The notes beneath the pieces are model-generated. The model was not told the origin of the DNA. It worked only from the letters and a program-made list of their open reading frames with translations, and searched no databases. The position numbers and the translations under genes were made by a program. A stretch of 64,000 nucleotides of DNA from Acanthochlamys bracteata (lineage: Eukaryota; Streptophyta; Magnoliopsida; Pandanales; Velloziaceae). Of the stretch, positions 46,701-57,070 are shown piece after piece. The stretch is taken from assembly GCA_019914995.1 (NCBI GenBank), contig CM034144.1, positions 2,233,489 to 2,297,488 of the forward strand. The letters run 5' to 3'. Numbering within the stretch: the stretch's first letter is position 1; every line of letters starts with the position of its first letter.

Positions 46701-47580
46701 AGGCATAATGTCCAAATTTATGACAGTTGTAACATTTGACATTTTATTAATTTCACGGTCAGATGTGGATCTTCCTCGATTGTTTCGTCCGTGACCTTTA
46801 AAGTTTTAAACTTCCGCTTGATTTTGAGCGATTTGATGTTGGAAACTACGTCCCCTACCTCGACCACGACCATGGCCTCTACTATTTGAGCCTCAATCAT
46901 TTAGAGTCAATTTTGACTCCAATGGTTGTTCCATAAATGTGGAGCTAGTCTTTTTTAACATTCGTTGTTCATGAACTTGAAGAGATTTTACGAGCTACTC
47001 GATTGAAATCCCTTCCAAATTTTTTGACTCTTCAATTGCCGCCACCACGTATTCGAACTTTGATGTGAGTGATCGGAGCAACTTCTCCATCACTTGGATG
47101 TCTTCAATATCCTCTCCATTTCTCCTCTTTTTATTCACAACTAAAATTAATTGTGAATAATAATCGGAGATCTTTTCTTCATCTTTTATTTGAGTGGCTT
47201 CAAACTCGCCCCTCAAAATTTGGAGACGAATTCGCTGTACCCTTTTGACTCCCTTGTAAATGGTAGCAAGAATTTTTCATAGTTCCTTGCATATAGTTGC
47301 TTCGGCAACTCTCTCGAAGGTGTTCTCATCTAACCCTTGATAGATTTGAAAACGAGCCCTACTATCCTTATTTTTTTGCTCTTTAAGAATCTTTTTCTCT
47401 TCATTTGTGTAGGCTGCTTTTTCCTCCGGTATGGATTCTGTAAATCCATCATTAACAAGTTCTTACATATTTTGAGAACCAAATAAAGCTCTCATTTGAA
47501 TTGACCAACTGTCATTTGATAACTTTGGAATTTGAGAATTAACAATATTGTTGGTGGAAGCCATAAGAAATTTGGATCAA
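43790..47580 (-). pseudogene. gag-pol of element D
   Basis: Read leftward from 47580. A DUF4219/UBN2 gag (IKDEEKISDYYSQLILVVNK, LLRSLTSKFEYVVAAIEE) comes first, then a Gly/Arg-rich region and a poor knuckle near 46720. The integrase zinc region (CHLRFGHLNFNGLKLL, CEGCVIGKQ) and core follow (VHTDICGPFDPVSLEGNKYF, FVDDFTKRLWVYFL, then TPQQNGIAERKNRT at about 45720). RT shows YLYVDDLLFT and RNase H shows GYSDSDWGGDQDERKS and SSCKAEYV. Stops and frameshifts separate nearly every domain, so it is inactive. Confidence 0.88.
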
Positions 47581-47598
47581 CTTGGCTCTGGTACCACT

Positions 47599-47931
47599 TG
47601 TTGGTTCTAAGTTTACGAAGTTAGAACTTTTATCACTAGAGAAATTAAGAGCTTTCTTTGGAGGAGAACTTTTCTTTAGAAGACTTTGTTTTTCACTTGA
47701 TGTAAAGCAACATGCTACAAGCCTTATTATATAGGCATTACAACCAAATATTACATTACCTAAGACATTAAACTAAAATGAAATTTACAACCATTACTAA
47801 TCTTTGATACACCCACTAATTTTCCGAGGTAATTTATGTGCTCAATATTAGCATTACTTACCCACTTTCTTTGATTAATGTCTTGAAAAACTCTAAAATG
47901 AATACAAAAGTTTTGATTTGTTATTCCAACC
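47599..47931 (-). repeat. LTR of element D (5' in coding sense)
   Basis: 333 bp partner of 43189-43516, adjoining the primer-binding site. Confidence 0.9.
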
Positions 47932-48160
47932 TCCGCAATATGTCGTTTGTGCATGGCTGCACCACCATCAACAATAACGTTGCAGATCTTAACGAGTCCT
48001 ACGAAGAAGTTTGCCGTCTCGACCCTGCCCTCTGCTCCGTCGATGCAGCGCTATGGCAACGAACTAGATGCGTCGTTTCCGTCATTGCCACTGATGCTGA
48101 ATATCTCCGCTCACTTTCCTTCATAACTCTTCAAAAAGGTGCAAACGGTCTCGCAGATGA

Positions 48161-48242
48161 GAAAAGTGACCACAAGTTTTTATGAATATCATCTCCGGAC
48201 TATTGATAAGCAATGTGGAACAAAATCTTTCTTTAACACCAC
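48161..48242 (-). repeat. TRIM LTR fragment at the centre of the inverted duplication
   Basis: GAGAAAAGTGACCACAAG to TTTCTTTAACA is a truncated copy of the 121-bp TRIM LTR (compare 42043-42123), lacking the part that begins TGTGACGAATTTAGAA. It lies exactly between the two UPF0496 pseudogenes and truncates both. Confidence 0.8.
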
Positions 48243-49038
48243 TGATCCTTAATCGTCTTCTCGTGCGCGTTCCATAAAGAGCCCAACCATTCTCCTAGAG
48301 GTGCCAATGCTGCTGAAGCTGCTGGCGCCTCTGCAACCGCCACTGCCGGAGCTGACACTGCAACGAGAACTACTGAGCAGATTAGCTCTGCAGCAAAAGC
48401 TACAGAGTAAAGGACGCCGTAAACCTTGTGTCATACTTTTGCGGAACTAAGCTTTTGATCAAGCATACGTTTTTTAGTGCGAAGCGCTTCGAGTAGCCTG
48501 CGCTGCTGCTGGCAAACCCTATGGAATTCGTCAACGAAGCCTTTGGTAAACGGATCTCCAACAGCACGAAACTCTGCGAGCTTTTTTGACACGCGGGCGA
48601 AGTCGTCACGCTTGATAGATTCAGTGGCGGTGGAGGCAATCGACTCGATCTGGCGCGCACGCAGCAAGCAATCGCGGAGAGCAGCGAAGAATTTGAAGAT
48701 CACAACAGCGTTTCTAAAATGCTCGCTGAGGAAGAAAAGCAAATGAGGGTCGGAAGCTATATCATCTTTGAGCTCGAGAATAGCACCAGCAGCGCCGCAG
48801 CGGACATCTGCGAGACCATCTGCACCTTCCTGAAGAGTTTTGAAAGAAAGTGAGCGGAAAGATTCAGCATCAGCGGCAACAGCGAAAATGACGCGTCTGG
48901 CTCGTTGCCGTAGCGCGGCGTCAACAGAGCAAAGCGTAGGGTCGAGACGACAAACTGCTTCGTAGGACTCGCTAAGATCTGCAGCGTTGTTGTTGGTGGT
49001 GGTGTCGCCGTCCACAAACGGCATACTGTCGAAACAAC
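48243..49038 (-). pseudogene. UPF0496 pseudogene, right copy
   Basis: A closer relative of the intact gene (17694-18803) covering about its first 265 codons. The frame from 49024 reads DTTTNNNAADLSESYEAVCR, AILELKDDIASDPHLLFFL, KKLAEFRAVGDPFTKGFVDE and LLEALRTKKRMLDQKLSSAK. A frameshift near 48431 puts the membrane-segment sequence in another frame (48249-48434). The 3' end is cut at GATCAGTGG by the TRIM fragment. The ATGGGCTG start is changed (CTATGAATAG... on the plus strand), with a frame shift relative to the body. It cannot make the full protein. Confidence 0.9.
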
Positions 49039-50227
49039 CTATGAATAGTTTGGAAGAAGGAGAAGAGATCTCCTCAGTTGTTTCTTTGACACTGACCGAT
49101 GCTGCGCGTGAGATATATACCTTCTTCTTCTACTCTCTGTTGGTGGTGATCGCTCATGCTTCTTTGTTGAAGCCTTCAACATTCACTCGATCAATCAAAC
49201 CAAAAAACCCCTGACATATATATAAGGCAGAAAAATGGAGGCATAGATTGATTCGGTCGGTCAATTGATTCGATTCCAACTAACCGAATCAATCGACAAG
49301 ACCAGTAGATTAAATCTTTCCTGTATTTAATTTTCCTCGTTCGCATTCAAATCTTAATAAGTTCCTCACCTTAGTAAAAGACAGTTTTGACCTATTTGAC
49401 GTTGTCCTTCTTCTCGTTCTCATCCTTCGCTAGGTTCGGTTGGCGGCTTCCACTGCTCCGCCACTGCGATCCGTTCTTCTTTTTTTTTTTTTCTTTTTCG
49501 ATCCGTAATTCTGCCCGAATTTTTCATTGACTGTCGCGCAAAATCTAATAGCCTACCGTGTGCGGGCTGTCATCTGTCGACGTTTCTGCCCGCGATTTCG
49601 TCAGTCCTAGCTATCTACTCTTAGAAGCCGGAGCTCGCCGCTCAACAGACCTAAGCTATTGGGCATTAGATCGGCCTTCAACTTTGCGAGAGGTAGTAGA
49701 TACTATCTAATCAAATGGATGTTTATTATTTTTTTTTTTTTTTTTTTTTGTCGTTTTGTTGTATTAGTTTCAATCTTATAGTTGTTGTTGTTATTTGATT
49801 TGGTAAATATCTCTCTATTCTCTATCTTTAGAAGGTTCTCTTTTTAGACCTTGGGTATATCTAATGGCGCTGAAGAGCTCAGTAGTTGGCCAAGTTTCAA
49901 ACTATATTACTTTACTAGCCCTCTTTTTCATTAATATTGCACGAATGAGTTTTCTTGTTATCAACTTGAGTTACGTTAGGGTTTATGATTGTTATTGTAG
50001 TGCTGGATGAATTAGAGAGGTTTCATTGCTCTCATAGTTGTTTTGGTGGAATTTGTTAAAAGAAAAGTATAGTCCCACATTACTTATTAATGGTTCTGAG
50101 ATGATATTTATAAAGATTTGTGCTCACTTTTCTCATTGCCAATTGGTCTTGAAAAGAATTCTAAATTCGTCACATAATATCAGAGTTCAATAGGGTGAAA
50201 CCATCCGGCGTGTTGCTAGGGGGAGAT

Positions 50228-50496
50228 TGTTGGGCGTTCAAGTTAGGCTAGATTCGAGTTAATAGTGTAGGGGCTTAAGATGGTGCCCAAATAAAAAACA
50301 GACTAACTAATTTGAAGGTGGGCCAGTAACTCGCCTTAAGTTGGGCCAAATGGACCCTAGCTTTGTGGGCTTAACAGCCCACATCCTTTGATAGTCCCAT
50401 ATCGGCTGGGTGCTAGAATGGGTATGTGCTTATAAATGAGAGATACTAACTCTTAGAGATTGGCTAATCTTTTTAGTGTGGGAATCCGATCCTGCA
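50228..50496 (+). repeat. LTR-B-like module inside the TRIM
   Basis: TGTTGGGCGTTCAAGTTAGG to CCTGCA. It matches 1260-1575 closely (TGGTGCCCAAATAAAAAAC, CAGTAACTCGCCTTA, GGCTGGGTGCTAGAATGGG, CCGATCCT). No duplication flanks it, so it looks like part of the TRIM body rather than a later solo-LTR insertion. Confidence 0.75.
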
Positions 50497-50609
50497 ATTA
50501 GTATCAGAGCGGATTGGGCCGAATTGGAGAAGTATCAGAATGAATTGGGCCCAATCGGTCTAAGATGTGAGTTAAATTTGACTTTATTCATATCTATTCA
50601 GAGCTTTCA

Positions 50610-50775
50610 TGTTCCGCTTTATTTCATGGCAAAATAGTCTACTTTATTTCAGGACAGATAGTCCGTTTGATTAAAGATCAGCTGTTCGCTACATATAAGG
50701 ACAAATAATTCATTTTATTTTCGGACAGATAGTCCGCTTCATCTAATTTATTATAGGACATGCAGTTCGTATCAG
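50610..50775. repeat. 24-bp-period array, right-arm copy
   Basis: Complement of 41403-41570: TAGTCTACTTTATTTCAGG, GGACAGATAGTCCG (twice), and degenerate units between. Confidence 0.7.
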
Positions 50776-51427
50776 TTCAATTTTAGAAAAAAAAATGCTC
50801 TGCTAGAGACAGATGTTAAAAAAAAAGTTTAGTCCCATATTGCTTATTAGTTATTCTGAAATAATATTTATAAAAAATCGGGCTCACTCTTCTCATCACT
50901 AATTTGCTTTGAGAAAAATTCTAAGTTCGTCACAGAATTTAAGAACGTTTTGGTTTGATTCTTTGTTCTACGAGCAATGTATTATGATTTGTAGGATGTG
51001 ATTCCGCTGTCAACGCTTTGTTTTCTGTTAATCTTCGTAATACGTTTGCTTGGTATATCTGTTGTGAACTTGAACCTGGTAATGTTCTTTGTTGTTTATG
51101 ATTCTTGCGGCAACTATCGAGGGCTAGTTTAAATCAGCCATATCGAATGGCAACTAGTCTAATAGAGATTAAGTATATATTTATTCTCATGTAGCTTAAT
51201 ATGAACGGATACTCATTGTATAGACATTCGGAGATTAAATATTAATATCCAAGGCTCCCTAATGTGTTGAACAAAATCTACTTCACTAACATCGCTTATT
51301 GTTTTTATTGTTGGGTTGTGTGCCCTAGTAGTCTTACATTATCTTTTTATGTTACAAATTATAAAAACATTTAAAATAACATCCTTTTGAGCATAAAGTC
51401 TAGGTAGGCCTTCCTAGCATTGTAACT

Positions 51428-51699
51428 AGTTTGTGACAAAACAGTTGCTATATAGTCAACCAACGGCGGTTGTAGATTCCTAAGCTAAGACATTTACCAA
51501 TATTATAGCTTATAATGATGACGCTTGAGAAACATTTGTATTAGGAAGCATAAGAATTTAATGCGGATGGAGTATCCCAAATTTTATGAAATGAGGAATA
51601 ACAATGAATTTCCTTAATGAAAATCACAAAGTATGGTTTGAGCCCGTCATCGGTTAAATACAAATCTTAATATGTAATACTTGCATGGTTGCAATTTTA
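51428..51699. other. Intergenic
   Basis: Sequence between the inverted duplication and the CACTA relic, with no clear feature. Confidence 0.45.
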
Positions 51700-52285
51700 T
51701 ACTGTTGATAATTATTTTTTTAGGATAAAACAGTTTTCTAATGAGTTTTTGGATACTATTAGCGTAAAAATACGTGCACTTGCATTTGGCCTAGATGAGC
51801 AAGGAAATTTTGTAAAATGTATAGCAAATGGACATTTTAATATCCACACAAATTAGTGGTGTTTGTGTGGAAGAGGTCATAAAATTGACTCCATTGTTTG
51901 TCACGGTGTTCTTGAGGAAATAATTAAGTTGTTGTATTGGGAATAATTAATTATATCTATTCAAATGAGAATTGTTTGATTTTGAGCAGAAGAAAACTAA
52001 CTAGGTAAATAAGGAGTTTATTAGTAGATATCACTAAAAGATGGTATGTTATTGCTCCATTTATTCTTACTAGTCAAGTTGCAAGTATATTATGTATTTG
52101 ATAATATGATGGAAAATGAGTAAAGAGTAGTGAAAAGGTATATACAATTTGTTTTGATTCATCATTATTTAATGGGGAAGAAGAACAAATACTAGATGAT
52201 GTGAATATTGAACACGATGTATATCAAGAAGTTAAGTGGTCGAATGTAATGATTGAATCTATATGTAAAAGATTTATCATTACAC
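51700..52285 (+). pseudogene. Relic of a CACTA (En/Spm) transposase-type gene
   Basis: Broken frames read LDTISVKIRALAFGL, then CHGVLEEIIKLLYWE, then WYVIAPFILTSQVASILCI, MMENE and VKRYIQFVLIHHYLMGKKNK-like text. This order (a 'YGVLKEIIEL' type block, an 'ILASQVAQVYY' block, then an acidic stretch) is that of the DUF4216 region of plant CACTA transposons, as I remember it. Stops and small indels abound. I did not find terminal CACTA repeats. Confidence 0.5.
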
Positions 52286-53073
52286 AACAAGAAAAAAAAA
52301 CTAATAGGGACAAAAAATACTGACCGTTGCTTGAACAAAATTGGTTGCTAATAAAATTTGCCACATAGAAGTACTTATTGTATGCGTAATTCACTTTCTA
52401 TCGTCAAGAAGTGCATTCTAATAAATTTACTAAAACTAATTTTTTTCTCACAAACTCATTTTATAATTTACATTTTAAAAATTTTAGTTTTAAAAAACTC
52501 ACTTTTTGATTAATTTTTGACAAATAAAACAAGCTCGTAGAAAAAAGGGTACACAATCGAATATCCATAGCACTCCTATTATTCAAATAGATATATAGGT
52601 TTCTCTATGGATATACACATTTTATTTTAAGAACAAGACCTTTTCTCCCAAAGTTATTCTGTTTTGGGTCCAAGTAGTTGCAACTTCCGGAAACATATAC
52701 TAGAACAGGTACCTAATACTAAGAAAAACAATTTTTGCAGACTGCATGGATTTAAAAGAAGGGGGGTGGGAATAGAAAACACTCATCAGCATTCTGCAAG
52801 GTAATCAACACAAAACACACATTTTGATTTCACAGTTGCACAAACTCTTCAAACACTAGCTTTTTATCTTGATCTTCTTAATTACATATCTTGATCGACA
52901 TTCACGTACTTATTGTCTAATCCCTATTTTGGAAATTCACCATCACCTGCATCAAATGTTTAGCAAACAAATTAAGTCACGAAATAGAAACTTTCTATAC
53001 AAAAGGAAAATAAAAATTTTCAATAGTCATGCATTCCGAGCTAAGGTTAAGTTTAGCTTCTTACCCTTTTCGC
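52286..53073. other. Intergenic, 3' flank of the proline-rich protein gene
   Basis: AT-rich. 52800-53073 probably includes the 3' UTR of the minus-strand gene that follows. No other gene is supported. Confidence 0.5.
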
Positions 53074-53865
53074 TTAGCTAAGCAGCGGCGGACACTGGTA
53101 GTCAGACGGCGGGTGCTTCCCACAGTCGACGAGAAGGCTAAGTGCAATAGGGAGGAAGATGTTCAGGTTCAAAAGCTTAGCCCTGAGAGTGGTGCACAAA
53201 CACAGTGCTGCGTCAAGGTCTGCGAGCCCTTGCAGTAGAGGGCAACACTTCTGTGTCACTGGGGGCCCAATCCCTATGTGTATTAGACCTCCCAGCAAGT
53301 CCACACATGCAGAAAGCTTCAGCGTGTCGATCGGACAAGCTCTTGTCGGTGTTGGTGTCACCGGCGGTGGTAGAGCAGGAGGAGGCAGCACTGGTGGTGG
53401 AAGAATTGGTGGCGGTAAAACCGGCGGTGGAAGAATGGGTGGAGGTAGAATAGGTGGTGTTAAAACTGGTGGTGGGAGAACTGGCGGTGGTAACACTGGT
53501 GGTGGTAAAACTGGTGGAGTTGATGGAGGTGGAGGGCAACCTGGTTTCTTGCCTCCGCCGCCGTGGTGCGGAGGCTTGTGGTGAGACGGAGGCTTTTTGT
53601 GTACAGATGGAGGCTTCGGATGAACAGGACTCGGAGGGTGTACAGTAGGACTTGGTGGGTGAACAGAGGGAGGTTTCGGTGGGTGAACTGACGGACGTTT
53701 GGGAGGGTGAACCGACGGAGGTTTAGGATGTGGTTTTCCTCCACCGCCCTTGCCGGGAGGAGATGCACATGGGCAGCAGTTGTGGAAACAAGCATAAGAG
53801 GAAGGAAGGTTGGTGGTTAGTTGTAGCACAAGAGTTAAGAGAATGGCAAACAGTAGCTTCCACAT
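53074..53865 (-). CDS. Hybrid proline-rich protein with eight-cysteine (LTP-like) domain
   Basis: Intronless, 263 aa. An N-terminal signal peptide (MWKLLFAILLTLVLQL, cleavage near residue 25) sends it to the secretory route and cell wall. Then come a short Cys cluster (CFHNCCPC), a Gly/Lys/His part, and a repetitive region of HPPKPPSVHPP units (about 55-100). A run of PPPVLPPP/PPPILPPP repeats follows (about 115-165). The C-terminus (from CPIDTLKLSACVDLLGG) carries the eight-cysteine pattern C-C-CC-CxC-C-C (QKCCPLLQGL, CLCTTL, VDCGK, YQC). Such HyPRPs are structural or signalling wall proteins, often tissue-specific. A TATA-like TATAACA lies about 70 bp upstream on its strand. Frames in other registers over the repeats are shadows. 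Confidence 0.93.
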   Translation of the reverse strand: MWKLLFAILLTLVLQLTTNLPSSYACFHNCCPCASPPGKGGGGKPHPKPPSVHPPKRPSVHPPKPPSVHPPSPTVHPPSPVHPKPPSVHKKPPSHHKPPHHGGGGKKPGCPPPPSTPPVLPPPVLPPPVLPPPVLTPPILPPPILPPPVLPPPILPPPVLPPPALPPPVTPTPTRACPIDTLKLSACVDLLGGLIHIGIGPPVTQKCCPLLQGLADLDAALCLCTTLRAKLLNLNIFLPIALSLLVDCGKHPPSDYQCPPLLS

Positions 53866-54430
53866 GCTGGAAGCTGAGCGCGATGAGAGTACTGAAGCAC
53901 GCTATTCTGAATTTTGGGAAGAAAGTATCTTCCTTGTTATAGAAAGGGTACGAGTTTAGGCGTTTGAATTAATTTCTCTAGCCAGTCAATTATAGAAACA
54001 CTTTTAAGCCATTCTTTCCCAACCTTAGTTAAACATAAACTTCCATCTAATACTTAAACGCATTATGAAAAATTGGAGATAATTTTATGTTATTTGACTT
54101 ACGAAGCCAATGATAACATATCTAGCAGTATCGATAAACAATCCCTTCATGGCAACAAGTGTCACAACTCACACACAGAGAGATGGAGTCATCACGTTTC
54201 ACACTACTGTGCAGAAAGGGTGGAGAAGAGAACAAAATAACGCACTTCAAAAATCAGAGACAGCTTGAATGAGAGTTATGGAAGAGAGAGCCCTCTTTGA
54301 ATTGCAGTTTGCCTTTAACAGCCCGTAATTTAATACAGGAGAGAGCTGGCCGTCCTCATTCGCACCGCAACGCTCCACAGTAAAGATGTGTTTATTAATA
54401 TTTTTAACTCAATGTTTTACTCTAAAAATA
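53866..54430. promoter_or_regulatory. Upstream region of the proline-rich protein gene
   Basis: AT-rich, with a possible TATA box (CTATAACA on the minus strand near 53935-53942). Nothing else can be assigned. Confidence 0.4.
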
Positions 54431-54439
54431 TTAATTTTC

Positions 54440-54745
54440 TCAAGGCTTGAGTTCCGCTGTCGCTGTTGTTGTTGGGTAGTCGGGATGTGCAGTTGTTAAA
54501 CCAGATGTTCGGGTGGTACATCTCTTATTTCGTCCAGTCGAGAAAGACACGGAAAAGCTTGCTCCATCTCTTTCTGTTGTGTCGGATGAGAACTAGGTGC
54601 CGTCAATCTCCTTCTTTCAGTTGTTGGATCAATTGCTTGCCAGGCCCTGCAGGAAAAGATGATTTAGGGACTCCTCTTTAGGTTCCTTGCAGCACCTGCA
54701 CTTGGAACAAAGATGGATGCCAATATCCTTCACAACCTAAAGACA
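54440..54745 (-). pseudogene. Fragment resembling the zinc-binding C-terminus of a LINE reverse transcriptase
   Basis: On the minus strand the sequence reads CSKCRCCKEPKEESLNHLFL, then a Trp-containing region, then HNRKRWSKLFRVFLDWTK. A CxxC...ESxxHLF pattern is typical of the zf-RVT segment at the end of plant non-LTR reverse transcriptases (family knowledge, unsearched). Stops interrupt it and no RT core is near. Confidence 0.45.
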
Positions 54746-56429
54746 AAACAGAAAGAGTCACTCACTGAATACCTATTTTTTAAAGATCCGTCAGCCGAAG
54801 AAGGCTTAAGGCCGAAGCGGAAGGCTGAAGCAACTAAGTGTAAAGAGGACGAAAGCTAAAGGCGAAGAAAGAAGAAGACTAAAGGCAAATCCCCTATGAT
54901 ACACCAGATTCGGCTCGGTTATTGATAGAGTGAATAGATCTGCTATTTCTTGAAATCTCTCTTCTGATTCAAAATCGTAGGGGTACTACCCGGTCCTTGC
55001 TTGAGGCCTTGCTTCAACTGGATTCCCCCACCACAGAAAACTTTCAGATCAGATTGGATCTAATCTACTTGCAAGTCAGGCCTATTTTTGCGAAGTCTCA
55101 TTCAGAGCGGGCTCAATGGACAACGGGGACGGAACAGCTGTTGGTCTATCCTGATAGATCTACTGATCTAAAGAACTCCACGAGCGAACTGAGCGAGCCA
55201 TGAGCCGCCTATCGGCAAGGCTTGGAAAAAAAAAGCCTGCCGGCTCCCTTACTGAACTGATTCACGCAGGTCCAAACCAGCTGAACTAGCTCATTTTTCC
55301 TTTACGAGATCTCGGCTCTTCGGAATGGTTGGAGAGAAACCTGCCTCCTCCCTATTCCCCCAGTCCGCTTAGGCTTCCTGCCTGAAAGGAATCCTTTAGC
55401 TCCACTCCAGTCATTGATCGTTCCCCTTGTGCAAAAGAAGGGAATTCATATTGTCCACAAGTGCTCAAGGATTACCGATGAACATACTTTTTAACCGGAA
55501 GGGGAGTACGAACTAAAGCTCAATTGAGGGGTTTATTCAGTGGCGAGAAAGAAGTTGTAAAAATTAGAGATTTTTATCCCTATTGATTTCCCCCCTGCAC
55601 TTCGTTTGTCCCCCCAAGGGGGATTGAGACTGCCGGAGGGTTTTCAAGCGGTGTAAAAATTTTTCAAATTTTTTTAGTACTGTGGTCCCTCCTGCACTTC
55701 GTTTGTCCCCCTCATCCCCTCGTCTGTTGTCTAAGTGCCTTTCGCTTTTGTGAAGGCTGAAAGCCCTCGCTCTTTGCTTCATTCCCGCGGAAACAACTGA
55801 AAAGCTGGCAAAGGCGGGGGAAAGGAAAGATAGGCGATGGGACCGAGGGATGGAATAGGTTAACTATTGGTCGTCCATCAAACCATTCCACCTCTCCTCT
55901 CCAATCCTCGATCAAACTTGCCTTCCCCAAAGGCCATCTTCTTTTTTCTTTCAGAACTTTCTTTTTGCTTCAAAAATCAAGTCGTTGAAGCTGAAAAACG
56001 TAGGGCTCGGGTGGGCGCTTCCTTCGTCTATCGTACAACCTGATCTTCTCCATGGAATTTACTTAGAAGAATAAGAACAGGAAAGAGGAGTATGAAGCTG
56101 GTCATGTAGTGGTTAGCGTCCTTATCTGCATCTCCGTACGCATTAGCCTAGGAGTGTATGTATGAACTCCTGCCCACGGCCTTAGAGGAAAAATCTGAAA
56201 TGATGCTTCTTCATTTCTCCGTTGATGGATCAGCTGATGGATCGTTGAAATGACTGACTCCGCTCTTTACTATTCAGGGCTGTCCCTCCACGCTTGCCTC
56301 ATCGGACTTTTTATCTTCCAATAGTTCGACCTATCCAGAAAAATTGTCGGCCTGTAACGGCTAAACAGGGGATTGAATCTAGATCTGAACAGCACCCCTG
56401 GACCCCGTCTACTCGGTCTTCCTTTTCTT

Positions 56430-56960
56430 TTATCTTCCAATAGTTCGAACCACGACAGTATAGAGAATTCGATCTTTTTTGGACAATGCTTTGATGGAGC
56501 TTTGAATTCTGAAAGGGATTGTATTGGGATCGTGTTAGATCACCAGAAGGTTTGGTCACAAAAAGGCTATCGGATAGTCCATGAAGGGGTTCTAGTTGGC
56601 TCCTCTTTCCCTTTTTTTTATCAATGTTTAGGATACAAATCTTGACTCCCTCTGGAAAAAGCGTCTCTAAACTCTTGAACAGCACCCCGAATCTTTTATC
56701 TTCCAATAGTTCGAATCCAGAAAAATTGAGTGCCACATTGAGATAGAGAATTCGATCTTTTTGGACAATTCTTTCCCTGGAGCTTTGAATTCGAAAGGGG
56801 AATGGTATTGGGATCGTGTTGATGTCACCAGAAGGTTTGGTCACAAAAAGGCTATCGGATAGTCCATGAAGGGGTTCTAGTTGGCTCCTCTTTTCCCAAT
56901 GTTTAGGGATACAAATCTTGACTCCCTCGGGATTTCGAGAGCGTCTCCTCTTATGCCCGA
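56430..56960. repeat. Two tandem units of about 270 bp in organelle-derived DNA
   Basis: TTTTATCTTCCAATAGTTCGAA, AGAGAATTCGATCTTTTT, GGTTTGGTCACAAAAAGGC and TCCATGAAGGGGTTCTAG occur in both units (about 56430-56690 and 56695-56935). A partial third start lies near 56308. The duplicated reading on the minus strand (SQLEPLHGLSDSLFVTKPSG twice) explains most of the 254-aa open frame there. Confidence 0.75.
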
Positions 56961-57070
56961 ATCTTCTCGGCCGAATCGTTGAGTGCCACATGAGACGAAA
57001 GGTTCGATTCTTTCCCTCTTGGCATTGACAGGTCGAACTGTTAGTTTTCGAATACGAGATATCCATCCTA

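Larger units (their letters stand above)
43189..47931 (-). mobile_element. Ty1/copia retrotransposon D (minus strand, degenerate)
   Basis: LTRs at 43189-43516 and 47599-47931 both begin TGTTGGTT(C/T)TAAGTTTACGAA on the plus strand and end TTATTCCAAC(A/C). The target duplication is TCCAC (43184-43188) and TCCGC (47932-47936). On the coding strand the primer site AGTGGTACCAGAGCC lies beside 47599 and the purine tract TTTGAGGGGACG beside 43517. Gag and pol are present in order but much broken. Confidence 0.93.
43174..48160 (+). pseudogene. UPF0496 pseudogene, left copy (split by element D)
   Basis: ATGGGTTGTTTCCAC at 43174 corresponds to the start of the intact gene at 17694. Element D interrupts after about 15 bp. 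The copy resumes at 47932 (duplicated TCCGC) and continues with the NNNVADLNESYEEVCRLDPALCSVDAALW block and the LRSLSFITLQKGANGLAD block. It ends abruptly at about 48160, where TRIM-LTR sequence begins. Only about the first 80 codons survive, and the TTNNN region is out of register with the start. Confidence 0.88.
50054..50934 (+). mobile_element. TRIM (terminal-repeat retrotransposon in miniature), complete, 881 bp
   Basis: Two 121-bp LTRs (50054-50174 and 50814-50934) start TGTTAAA and end TTCGTCACA, flanked by a perfect GAATT duplication (50049-50053 and 50935-50939). After the first LTR, TAATATCAGAGTTC is a decayed Met-tRNA primer site; the left-arm copy keeps TAGTATCAGAGCCC. There is no coding capacity. 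Inside are a module matching the 5' LTR of element A (50228-50496), preceded by a purine tract GGGGGAGAT and followed by a second primer-site-like TTAGTATCAGAGC, and a 24-bp-period array. Confidence 0.9.
49035..51427 (-). repeat. Right arm of the inverted duplication
   Basis: Uninterrupted counterpart of the left arm: pseudogene leader (49035-49200), shared unique sequence with poly-T runs (49200-50053), TRIM element (50054-50934), and distal unique sequence (50940-51427) ending near GGCCTTCCTAGCATTGTAACTA. It shows the pre-insertion state of the left arm. Confidence 0.9.

Noticed and set aside
30294-51427. A Mutator-like element with long terminal inverted repeats that captured the UPF0496 gene
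   Set aside because: No 9-bp duplication is visible at the outer ends and no transposase is present. A segmental inverted duplication explains the data more simply.
53159-53584. Gly-rich plus-strand ORF opposite the proline-rich protein gene
   Set aside because: Complement of proline codon repeats gives long open Gly-rich frames; no start context or conserved feature.
56095-56165. tRNA-like sequence (GGTCATGTAGTGGTTAGCG)
   Set aside because: The D-arm-like words are present, but I could not fold acceptor, anticodon and T arms.
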